Shown in pieces: positions 6,440-13,767 of a stretch of DNA of 19,215 nt. The number at the start of each line of letters is the position of its first letter. Position 1 is the first letter of the stretch. This stretch comes from Pyrinomonadaceae bacterium (lineage in GTDB: Bacteria; Acidobacteriota; Blastocatellia; Pyrinomonadales; Pyrinomonadaceae), in contig JAICQI010000016.1 of assembly GCA_025937955.1 (NCBI GenBank), positions 1-19,215 of the forward strand. Direction: 5' to 3'. The notes beneath the pieces are model-generated. The model ran no database searches. It saw nothing but the letters and a program-made list of their open reading frames with translations, and had not been told where the DNA came from. The position numbers and the translations under genes are program-made.

Positions 6440-7000
6440 ATGAGCAATCCGAAACAGGCCCTCATCGTTGTGGACGTGCAAAATGACTTTTGCCCGGGCG
6501 GCACACTTGCGGTTCCGCAAGCCGACGAGGTTATCGAGCCTCTCAACCGGCAGATCGATCACTTTCTCGAGCGTGGCGCGCCGGTGTACAAGAGTCGCGA
6601 CTGGCATATTCCCAAAACGAAACACTTCGCCGCTTACGGTGGCTCATGGCCGGAACACTGTATACAGAACACCAAAGGCGCTGAGTTTCATCCTGCCTTG
6701 CGTGACGATCCACGCATCACCGTCATTTCTAAAGGTGAAGGTGATACAGACGGCTACTCTGCGTTTGACCATACTGATCTCGCCTCGCAACTTCACCAGC
6801 AAGGCGTGGAAGAAGTAGTCGTCGGCGGTCTGGCGACTGACTATTGCGTCAAGCACACAGTTCTCGACGCCCTGAAGCATGGATTCAAAGTCAAAGCATT
6901 AGAGGACGCGATGCGAGCAGTCGAACTTCAACCGGGGGACGGCGATCGCGCGATCGATGAAATGCGAGCCGCGGGAGCTGAGATCGTTTCCCCACATTAA
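6440..7000 (+). CDS. pncA: Nicotinamidase (pyrazinamidase)
   Basis: Hydrolyses nicotinamide to nicotinate and ammonia, the first step of NAD salvage by the Preiss-Handler route. At 186 aa it has the usual length. The Asp-Lys-Cys triad is visible: Asp12 in VDVQNDF, Lys98 in VISKGEGD, and Cys136 in LATDYCVKHT. Metal-binding residues are Asp54 and His56 (SRDWH) and His73 (WPEHC). No signal peptide. It is the first gene of a plus-strand operon: pncB starts 3 nt after its stop, so one substrate flows to the next enzyme. Start at the first ATG of the frame; the 54-bp gap to divergent pgi contains a possible -10 (TAACAT) without a clear -35. Confidence 0.96.
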   Translation: MSNPKQALIVVDVQNDFCPGGTLAVPQADEVIEPLNRQIDHFLERGAPVYKSRDWHIPKTKHFAAYGGSWPEHCIQNTKGAEFHPALRDDPRITVISKGEGDTDGYSAFDHTDLASQLHQQGVEEVVVGGLATDYCVKHTVLDALKHGFKVKALEDAMRAVELQPGDGDRAIDEMRAAGAEIVSPH

Positions 7001-7003
7001 CGA

Positions 7004-8431
7004 ATGGGAACTCTCAACATCGATCGCTACCACGCCGCGATGGGCGATGCGTCGTTTAAGGACGTCACCCGCCTCCACGATCAACGACTCAGCGATGCCG
7101 AAGCCACTTTTTACGTAACCCAACGCAAACTGCCGTTCGCTCCGTGTCTCGGTCACGAACGTCTCGTGCGTTTGCTCGTCGACAGTCAGATCGATCGCCC
7201 ACGCCTTCGTTTTCTCGAACAGGATCGCGGCGGTCTCGAGCTCTTCGCTAAATCGATCGAAGACATTCAGTTCGTCGGCAAGATTCGCACGGTGCGACCG
7301 GCGACGATCATCTTCGCGCAGGAGCCGTTCGCGGACATCACCGGAGCGTTTGGTCTGACACAAGCGCAGGAGATCAAGTTTGAGCATGCGTTCGATCTGC
7401 CGATGTCCACCGCGAGCACGGCGATGCAGTTTCGCATGGCTGCCGGTGACGAGCGCTGGCTCTCAGACTTCTCTCTGCGTCGCAACGGCGACATCGAGCG
7501 CGCTGTGGACATCGCTGTTTACGCGTTCATCGGCGGCTTCAACGACACTTCGAACCTCGAAGCCGCGTTCCGGCTCGACATTCCCGCTGTCGGCACCATA
7601 GCTCATTACTGGCAACAGGCCTACATCGAGTACATGGACAATCCGGAGATCGAGCCGCGCACCGGAAAGCCTAAACACTTCGAGCAGGTTGCTTTCGAGC
7701 GCTGGCTCGACGCTAATCCGAACGGCACGACACTTTTACTCGACACGATCGACGTTCACATGGGCGCGGTGCACGCGGCGATGGCCGCCACGTCAAACGA
7801 AACACGCCGCCGGGCGTTCAAAGGTTTTCGAGTCGATTCGGGAAATCTGGCGGAGCTCGGACAGTGGTGCCTGCGGTTCTTTACGGCGAATGGACTGCCC
7901 GGACTGCGCGCTAATCTCACGGGCGATCTGACTGTCGATCGAGTGAGAGACATCGTGAAGCAGTTTCCCGAGGTTAATGGTTTTGGTATCGGGACGAAAC
8001 TGTCGAGTGAAGTGAAAGCTGTTGCGGGAGTGATCTTCAAGCAGTGTGTGATGAAGGGCCGGCCGACCTTGAAGGCGTCGAACTCGGAAGAAAAGATCAC
8101 GCTTCCCGGACGGCTTCAGTTGTTTCGCGGCAGCGATGCGAGGGGAATGTACGTCGGCGACGTGATCGGTCTCGACAGTGAAGATGTCGAGATTCCCGGG
8201 GCCATCAAAGTTGAGCGTTTGCTGGTGCCATTCTGGGAGAACGGGCAACACTCAGCGATTCCGTCGATCGAGAAGCAAAAGGTGTTTGTCGAGGAACAGC
8301 GGCGTCGCTTTAGTGATATCGAGAACTATCCGCGGCAGTTGAGCACCAGGTTGCGCGAGCTACGAGACGAGCTGGTGAAACGAATGCGCGTTGATAATTC
8401 TGGTTGGGAGACGATTCTCAATGAGCCTTAG
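7004..8431 (+). CDS. pncB: Nicotinate phosphoribosyltransferase, divergent
   Basis: Joins nicotinate to PRPP to form nicotinate mononucleotide, taking the product of the preceding pncA. At 475 aa it has a normal length. Family landmarks: EATFYVTQRKLP near the N-terminus (usually ATFELFVRKLP), MSTAST, IGGFNDTSNLEAA (usually a GTSN motif), GTIAHYW with His201 at the expected histidine (usually GT-AHSW), DTIDVHMG (usually DTYDT), VDSGNL at 277-282 (usually DSGDL) and GFGIGTKLS. The N-terminal TDLYQLTM signature is not recognisable. The fold assignment is firm, but several active-site-lining positions differ, so substrate preference could have shifted. The 3' end overlaps the next gene by 11 nt. 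Confidence 0.88.
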   Translation: MGTLNIDRYHAAMGDASFKDVTRLHDQRLSDAEATFYVTQRKLPFAPCLGHERLVRLLVDSQIDRPRLRFLEQDRGGLELFAKSIEDIQFVGKIRTVRPATIIFAQEPFADITGAFGLTQAQEIKFEHAFDLPMSTASTAMQFRMAAGDERWLSDFSLRRNGDIERAVDIAVYAFIGGFNDTSNLEAAFRLDIPAVGTIAHYWQQAYIEYMDNPEIEPRTGKPKHFEQVAFERWLDANPNGTTLLLDTIDVHMGAVHAAMAATSNETRRRAFKGFRVDSGNLAELGQWCLRFFTANGLPGLRANLTGDLTVDRVRDIVKQFPEVNGFGIGTKLSSEVKAVAGVIFKQCVMKGRPTLKASNSEEKITLPGRLQLFRGSDARGMYVGDVIGLDSEDVEIPGAIKVERLLVPFWENGQHSAIPSIEKQKVFVEEQRRRFSDIENYPRQLSTRLRELRDELVKRMRVDNSGWETILNEP

Positions 8432-9170
8432 AGATCTGGTTTCGCAGGAAGAGTGGCAAGTGAGGGTGGATCTGGCTGCGGCGTACCGGCTGGTAGCGGA
8501 TTATGGTTGGGATGATCTGGTGTTTACGCACATCTCAGCGCGCGTGCCTGGGCTGGAACATCACTTCCTGATCAATCCATATGGAATGATGTTTGAGGAG
8601 ATCACTGCTTCGAGTCTCGTAAAGGTTGATCTGAATGGAAGGATCGTGATGGACTCGGAGTACAAGATCAATCCGGCCGGTTTCACGATTCATAGCGCGG
8701 TGCATGCAGCACGCGAGGATGCGCTTTGCGTGATGCACCTTCACACGGAGTATGGCATTGCCGTCTCAGCACAGGAGCACGGCTTGTTGCCGATTTCACA
8801 GCAGTCGCTCTTTGTGCTGGCGTCGCTCGGTTATCACGATTACGAAGGGCTCGCGTTGAATGACGAGGAGAAACCAAGGCTGGTGGCAGATCTTGGCAAT
8901 AAGATCTTTCTTATTCTGCGGAATCACGGCTTGCTGACGGTTGGACGAACTGTGGCCGACGCGTTTCTGTCGATGTTTCTCCTGGAGCGCGCCTGCAGGA
9001 TTCAGATCCTGGCGCAGTCAGGTGGAGGAAAACTGGTGCCGATTCCGGAGCAGATCTTCGCGCAGATTCCCGCGCAGGAGGCTGTGGTTACGCAAGGTGG
9101 AGGCGGGCGCCTGGTCTGGCCCGGATTGCTGCGAAAGCTCGATCGAATGGGGGCCAACTATAGAGATTAG
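8421..9170 (+). CDS. Class II aldolase/adducin family protein
   Basis: A 249-aa cytosolic protein of the fuculose-1-phosphate aldolase/adducin-head fold. The presumed metal-binding histidines are His106 and His108 (MHLHTEYG) and His169 (LRNHGLLTVG). The usual catalytic Glu (SSEW-like motif) is replaced by NPAGFTIHSAVH, as in adducin-like members that often have no proven aldolase activity. The ATG at 8421 lies inside the end of pncB (11-nt overlap), so translation is probably coupled; a GGGAG 11 nt upstream may assist. Its place as third gene of an NAD-salvage operon is unexplained. The frame remains open upstream to 8391, but that would deepen the overlap. Its TAG shares bases with the TAA of the convergent pump gene. 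Confidence 0.88.
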   Translation: MSLRDLVSQEEWQVRVDLAAAYRLVADYGWDDLVFTHISARVPGLEHHFLINPYGMMFEEITASSLVKVDLNGRIVMDSEYKINPAGFTIHSAVHAAREDALCVMHLHTEYGIAVSAQEHGLLPISQQSLFVLASLGYHDYEGLALNDEEKPRLVADLGNKIFLILRNHGLLTVGRTVADAFLSMFLLERACRIQILAQSGGGKLVPIPEQIFAQIPAQEAVVTQGGGGRLVWPGLLRKLDRMGANYRD

Positions 9171-12100
9171 TCTCCACCAGCGCCTGCTTCTTCTTCACGA
9201 GCGGGCTTACGACGACGCGGTTTGAATCTTTCAATAATTCCGTGCGTGACACCCGCGGCGCTCCCCGCGAAACGGCGCCAGCGCGAAGTTGCCTTCAGAT
9301 CGTCGAGCAGTGAATAAACAACCGGCGTCGCGATCAAGGTGAGTAGCAGCGACAAGGTCTGCCCACCGATCACGACGATCGCGATCGAACGTCGCTCTTC
9401 AGCACCCGGACCTGAACCAAGCGCGAGCGGCAACATACCCGCAACCAACGCGAGCGTTGTCATCAGAATTGGACGCAGCCGGTCGCGATTGCCCTGCATG
9501 ATCGCTTCGTGCCGCTCCATTCCCTTCGCGCGCAGGTTGTTCATGTGATCGATCTGCAAGATCGCGTTCTTCTTTACCACCCCAAACAAGACGAGCACTC
9601 CCAACGCCGAATACAGGTTCAACGTGTCACCCGTGCCCCACAGCGCCAGCAACGCGAACGGCACTGAAAGCGGCAAGCTCAACAAAATCGTCACCGGGTG
9701 CACGACGCTCTCAAATTGCGACGCGAGGATCATGTACATGAAAATGATCGACAGAATGAACGCCCAGATGAACTCCGTAAACGTTCGCTCGAGCTCCCGT
9801 GCGCGACCAGATACCGTGGTCGTGTAAGCAGTCGGCAGATTCATCTCACGCACAGTTCCACGCATCGCTTCGATTCGATCGGCAAGCGCATAACCAGGCG
9901 CCACCGAAGCGCGCACCGACACCTGCCGCTCGCGATCGAGACGGTCAATTCGCGACGGGCTCGTGTCGCGCCTGATCTTCACCAGGTTATCGAGACGCAC
10001 CAGTCCACCACGCGATGAAGGAACATACAAGCGACCAATCGTGCCGACGTCGCGTCGATCTGCTTCAGTGAGACGTAGCTGCACGTCGTAATCTTCATTG
10101 ATCGATTCGTCTCGGAAGCGAGATGCTTCTTCTTCACCGCCAACCATCAATCGCAAGCTGGTGGCGATGTCGGAAGTATCAACACCGAGGTCCGCCGCCC
10201 GCTCGCGATCGATCACGACGCGCAGTTCCGGCTTGTTAAGTTTCAGAGTGGTATCAGCATCGACGATACCGCCAAGCTTCTCAGAGCGCTCGACCAGTTC
10301 GTCTGCATATCCCGCAAGCGCTACGATGTCCGGCCCACGGAAAACGAAGTCGATATCGCTACGGCCGCCCGTGCCGAAATTGAACGACCGGGCGTTGCGC
10401 ACACCGATACGCATCGGCGCGTACTTCCGTAATCGCCGCCGTATCTCTACCATCACATCCTGTTGGGTGTAGTTACCTCTGAACGCGTTTAGCGGATTGC
10501 CTTTTTTCAACTCCGTCCAGAACTTCGAGAACGACAGCGTTCGTTCTTCGTGCGGCGCGATGCGGACGTACGCGTCGCCCTGGTTGACGCCGCCAAGAAA
10601 TCCACCGCCAGCTGATGAAAGCACGAGCCTGACACCCGGGGTCTCGAGGATGTCTTTCTCCATCGCGGTAATCGTCTCGTTCATCACCGCAAGGTTGGTG
10701 CCCTCTGGTCCATTGACACTGATTTCAAACTCCGCTTCGTCGACGTTGGTCGGTATGAACTCCTGCTTGACAGCGCGATAGAGCGGAATGCTGGTCAGCA
10801 CGATAGCAAAAGCGAGCACCGCGACCGCGACACGATGTCGCATCGCAAAACTCAGCATCCACGTGTATCCTGCGTCGATCCAACGATAGAACCCGCGTCT
10901 CGATGCGGGAGCGTCGTGTCCACCCTTCGCGTCACTCACGCGAATCAGTCGCGAGCTCATCATCGGCGTCAGCGTGAAGGAGACCAGCAAGCTGACCATG
11001 ATGGCGACTGCGGCAGTAATGCCAAATTGATAAAGGAAACGTCCGGAAATGGACGACATGAACGAGACCGGCAAAAAGATCACGACGAGCGAGAGAGTGG
11101 TAGCTAAAACGGCCAGTCCGATATCTTTGGTCGCCTCGCGCGCCGCTTCTTTTGCTTCGATTCTCTTTTCTTCAATGAAGCGGAAGATGTTTTCGAGCAC
11201 CACGATCGCGTCGTCGATAACCACGCCGACCATTAGCACGAGAGCGAGCATTGTCACGCTGTTGAGCGTGAAGTCGAGCGCGCGCATCATTCCGAAAGTG
11301 GAGATGACGGAGCACGGAATCGCGACCGCGGCGATCAAGGTCGAGCGCCACGAGCGCATGAATATCAACACCACGAGGCTCGCGAGAATACTGCCGAGAA
11401 TGAGGTGCGTCTGAATTTCGTGAAGCGCGGCCTCGATATAACGCGACTGATCGCGAATCACTTCGACCTTGACGTCTTCCGGAAGCTGCGACGCGACGCG
11501 TGGCAATGCGTCCTTTAGACCTTTGATCACCTCGACCGTGTTGGCGCCTGACTGGCGGCGAATGTCGAGCGTGACTGTCGGCACGCCGTTGAGACGTGAA
11601 AACGATCGTTGCTCTTTTGTTCCATCTTCGACGCGGCCGACATCGCGCAGCTTGATAGGAGCGCCGTTCACGTTGGCAATGACGAGATCGTCAAACTGCC
11701 GCGGTTCGGTAAACCTTCCCATCGTGCGCAGCGTGAGCTCTTCTTTACCGGTGTTTACATTTCCACCGGGCACGTCTGTGTTCTGTCGTTCGAGAGCTTG
11801 TCTGATTTGCGAGATCGAGATCTGGTAAGCAGCTAGTCGATCCGCATCGATCCAAACGTTGATGGCGCGATCCAACCCGCCGACCACGCGCACTTCACCG
11901 ACGCCGCCAACGCGCTCAAGTTGTGGACGTGCGATCTTGTCGCCAAGTTCGGTGAGCTCTCGAATGGAACGATCCGCAGTGAGCGCAATCGTGAGAACGG
12001 GCGTGCTGTCGTTATCAAATTTCTGGACGACCGGCGGCGTGGCGTCTTCGGGAAGTCTTCTGCCCAGCGTGCTGACGCGATCGCGAACGTCCTGTGCGGC

Positions 12101-12412
12101 AGATTCCAGGTCGCGATCGAGATTAAAGGTGGCGATCACAATCGATGAGCCCTGACCCGAAATAGAGCGCAACTCACTGATGCCATCGACGGTGTTGATT
12201 ACTTCTTCGACCGGCTGTGTAACTAGCGATTCAACTTCCTCAGGTGCAGCGCCCGGCAAACCAACACGAACCGAGACGGTAGGAAGATCGACGGCGGGAA
12301 AACGATCTACGCCGAGCCTAAAGAAACCCGCCGCCCCCACCACAACCAGCGACAACACGATCATCGTCGCGAAAACAGGACGGCGAATACAAATTTCGGC
12401 AAGTTTTTGCAT
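9167..12412 (-). CDS. HAE1-type RND multidrug efflux pump, inner-membrane subunit
   Basis: A 1081-aa proton-driven exporter of the AcrB/MexB class. Features in order: first membrane helix (MIVLSLVVVGAAGFF), a first periplasmic loop, then helices 2-6 with VIDDAIVVLENI, in which Asp400 and Asp401 match the AcrB proton-relay pair. After a second periplasmic loop come helices 7-12, in which GVVKKNAIL places Lys948 at the AcrB Lys940 position. So the relay is intact. The tail after about residue 1030 is Arg/Lys/Glu-rich and longer than in AcrB. The gene follows the adaptor by 42 nt with a small hairpin between. No TolC-like outer-membrane factor lies nearby, so it probably borrows one. The substrate cannot be predicted. 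Confidence 0.95.
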   Translation of the reverse strand: MQKLAEICIRRPVFATMIVLSLVVVGAAGFFRLGVDRFPAVDLPTVSVRVGLPGAAPEEVESLVTQPVEEVINTVDGISELRSISGQGSSIVIATFNLDRDLESAAQDVRDRVSTLGRRLPEDATPPVVQKFDNDSTPVLTIALTADRSIRELTELGDKIARPQLERVGGVGEVRVVGGLDRAINVWIDADRLAAYQISISQIRQALERQNTDVPGGNVNTGKEELTLRTMGRFTEPRQFDDLVIANVNGAPIKLRDVGRVEDGTKEQRSFSRLNGVPTVTLDIRRQSGANTVEVIKGLKDALPRVASQLPEDVKVEVIRDQSRYIEAALHEIQTHLILGSILASLVVLIFMRSWRSTLIAAVAIPCSVISTFGMMRALDFTLNSVTMLALVLMVGVVIDDAIVVLENIFRFIEEKRIEAKEAAREATKDIGLAVLATTLSLVVIFLPVSFMSSISGRFLYQFGITAAVAIMVSLLVSFTLTPMMSSRLIRVSDAKGGHDAPASRRGFYRWIDAGYTWMLSFAMRHRVAVAVLAFAIVLTSIPLYRAVKQEFIPTNVDEAEFEISVNGPEGTNLAVMNETITAMEKDILETPGVRLVLSSAGGGFLGGVNQGDAYVRIAPHEERTLSFSKFWTELKKGNPLNAFRGNYTQQDVMVEIRRRLRKYAPMRIGVRNARSFNFGTGGRSDIDFVFRGPDIVALAGYADELVERSEKLGGIVDADTTLKLNKPELRVVIDRERAADLGVDTSDIATSLRLMVGGEEEASRFRDESINEDYDVQLRLTEADRRDVGTIGRLYVPSSRGGLVRLDNLVKIRRDTSPSRIDRLDRERQVSVRASVAPGYALADRIEAMRGTVREMNLPTAYTTTVSGRARELERTFTEFIWAFILSIIFMYMILASQFESVVHPVTILLSLPLSVPFALLALWGTGDTLNLYSALGVLVLFGVVKKNAILQIDHMNNLRAKGMERHEAIMQGNRDRLRPILMTTLALVAGMLPLALGSGPGAEERRSIAIVVIGGQTLSLLLTLIATPVVYSLLDDLKATSRWRRFAGSAAGVTHGIIERFKPRRRKPAREEEAGAGGD

Positions 12413-12420
12413 TAAAAATA

Positions 12421-12439
12421 TAGGTCCCTACCGGACCTA
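12421..12439. promoter_or_regulatory. Intercistronic hairpin before the RND pump gene
   Basis: TAGGTCC and GGACCTA pair perfectly across a 5-nt loop, 9 nt upstream of the pump ATG. The only Shine-Dalgarno-like bases for that gene (AGGGA on the minus strand) lie in the hairpin's loop-stem junction. It may limit pump translation or define an mRNA end. It is too weak, without a U-tract, to be called a terminator. Confidence 0.4.
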
Positions 12440-12454
12440 TTCGACGTATTCTAG

Positions 12455-13666
12455 TTAATCAACCACTTCGACAGCCTGCCCCGATTGCAGGTTGCCCGGA
12501 TCGACGATCACTTTTTCACCGACGCTGATTCCCGCCACGATTTCCGTGAAGTCGGTGCTCCGCCGGCCGGTCGTGATCGGTTTTTCGAATGCCTTCCCGT
12601 TCTGGACCACGATCACCTTCTCAATACCTGCAAACGTAACGATCGCATTGTTCGGAACCGTTACCGCCATCTTCGCATCGTTGGTCACGATCTCGGCGTG
12701 TGCAAATGAACCGGGCCGCAGCTTTCCATTATTTCGTACGTCAGCTTCAACCACCAGCATGCGGTTCTGCTCGGCTATCACCGGACTGAGCCGCATGATC
12801 TTGCCGACATAGACATTCGGATCACCTTCAACGTTTACGCGAACATCCTGACCCGTGCGCACGGTTTGCGATTCGCGCTCCGGTATCTCAGCACGCAATC
12901 TCAACGGATCCATTCGCACAATATTGACGACCGGCGCGCCGGCGGCCAGAAACTCACCTATGCTGGTGAGCTTTTCCTGAACAATACCATCGAGCGGAGC
13001 AACCACTGCCGTGTCTTTCAATTGTTGTCGCGCCAGCGCTAACTCCGATCGGCGCTGCGCCAGAATTCCCTGACGATTTCGAATCTCTTCGTACGCGTCC
13101 TGATATCTTCCCTCCGCGACTTTGAACGTTGCAGTCGCCGTTTCGAATTCGGCTTTGGCTATGACTCCCTGCTCTACCAGGCGCGCCGCGCGATCGCGGT
13201 TGTGGCGAGCTTCATCGAGCACCGCGCGCGCCTGCCGCACTGTCGCAGTCTGCTCCGGATCGACGCGGTCGTCCGTTCCATCAGGCGCCAGCCCAAGTCG
13301 CGCTCGAGCCTGTGCCAACGAAGCCTCAGCTTGTTGCACTCGCAACCGGTAATCTTCCGAGTCAACCAGCGCGATCACCTGACCGCGCGACACTACGCTG
13401 CCGAGGTCGACGTTGATCATCCGCACGCGCCCGGGGACCTTCACACTAACAGTTGTTTGATCGTAAGCGGCGAGGGTGCCGTTGGCAGTAACGGTCTCGC
13501 CAAACGGGGTTTCGGAAACGACCGCGGTTTTGACCTGGCGAGCGGGCCGGCTATCTCCGCCACGCTCTTGCCTGGTCGAAGCCTGGTAATCACTCTTGCA
13601 CGAAGTCAAAAAAAGCGCCGCCAGCAAGAGCGACACCCCTAGCAAAGGTATCCGGGTCTGAAACAT
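12455..13666 (-). CDS. RND efflux periplasmic adaptor lipoprotein (HlyD/AcrA family)
   Basis: The adaptor bridges the inner-membrane pump to an outer-membrane channel. The 403-aa protein has a lipoprotein signal: MFQTRIPLLG, a hydrophobic stretch, and lipobox LTSC with Cys23 as the modified residue. Next come the first lipoyl half (ANGTLAAYDQTTVSVKVPGRV), a long coiled-coil hairpin (about residues 110-215, rich in Ala/Arg/Gln), the second lipoyl half (VVAPLDGIVQEKL), a beta-barrel domain and a membrane-proximal domain ending near GEKVIVDPGNLQ. The gene is first in the pump operon. An AAAGG directly touches the ATG, which is closer than ideal. Upstream are 10-bp-phased direct repeats (13721-13760) that may control the operon. 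Confidence 0.94.
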   Translation of the reverse strand: MFQTRIPLLGVSLLLAALFLTSCKSDYQASTRQERGGDSRPARQVKTAVVSETPFGETVTANGTLAAYDQTTVSVKVPGRVRMINVDLGSVVSRGQVIALVDSEDYRLRVQQAEASLAQARARLGLAPDGTDDRVDPEQTATVRQARAVLDEARHNRDRAARLVEQGVIAKAEFETATATFKVAEGRYQDAYEEIRNRQGILAQRRSELALARQQLKDTAVVAPLDGIVQEKLTSIGEFLAAGAPVVNIVRMDPLRLRAEIPERESQTVRTGQDVRVNVEGDPNVYVGKIMRLSPVIAEQNRMLVVEADVRNNGKLRPGSFAHAEIVTNDAKMAVTVPNNAIVTFAGIEKVIVVQNGKAFEKPITTGRRSTDFTEIVAGISVGEKVIVDPGNLQSGQAVEVVD

Positions 13667-13720
13667 CCTTTGCAGTTTATCATGCGGGCCTTTGCGAGTC
13701 CCGAAAAGCCACAGTGATTT

Positions 13721-13760
13721 AGGTAAAGTTATGTAAAGTTACGTAAAGCAATTGTAAGTT
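13721..13760. promoter_or_regulatory. 10-bp-phased direct repeats upstream of efflux operon
   Basis: Three near-identical decamers (AGGTAAAGTT, ATGTAAAGTT, ACGTAAAGCA) follow each other exactly every 10 bp. A weaker fourth (ATTGTAAGTT) completes the series. On the operon strand this reads as repeated AACTTTAC. One-turn spacing places all copies on one face of the helix, as for tandem binding by OmpR/PhoB-type response regulators. The array starts 55 nt upstream of the adaptor ATG. No regulator gene is in the window. Confidence 0.6.
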
Positions 13761-13767
13761 TTTAGGG

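Noticed and set aside
13721..13760. Tandem decamers as a CRISPR or coding repeat
   Set aside because: Units are only 10 bp with no spacers and lie in a promoter gap.
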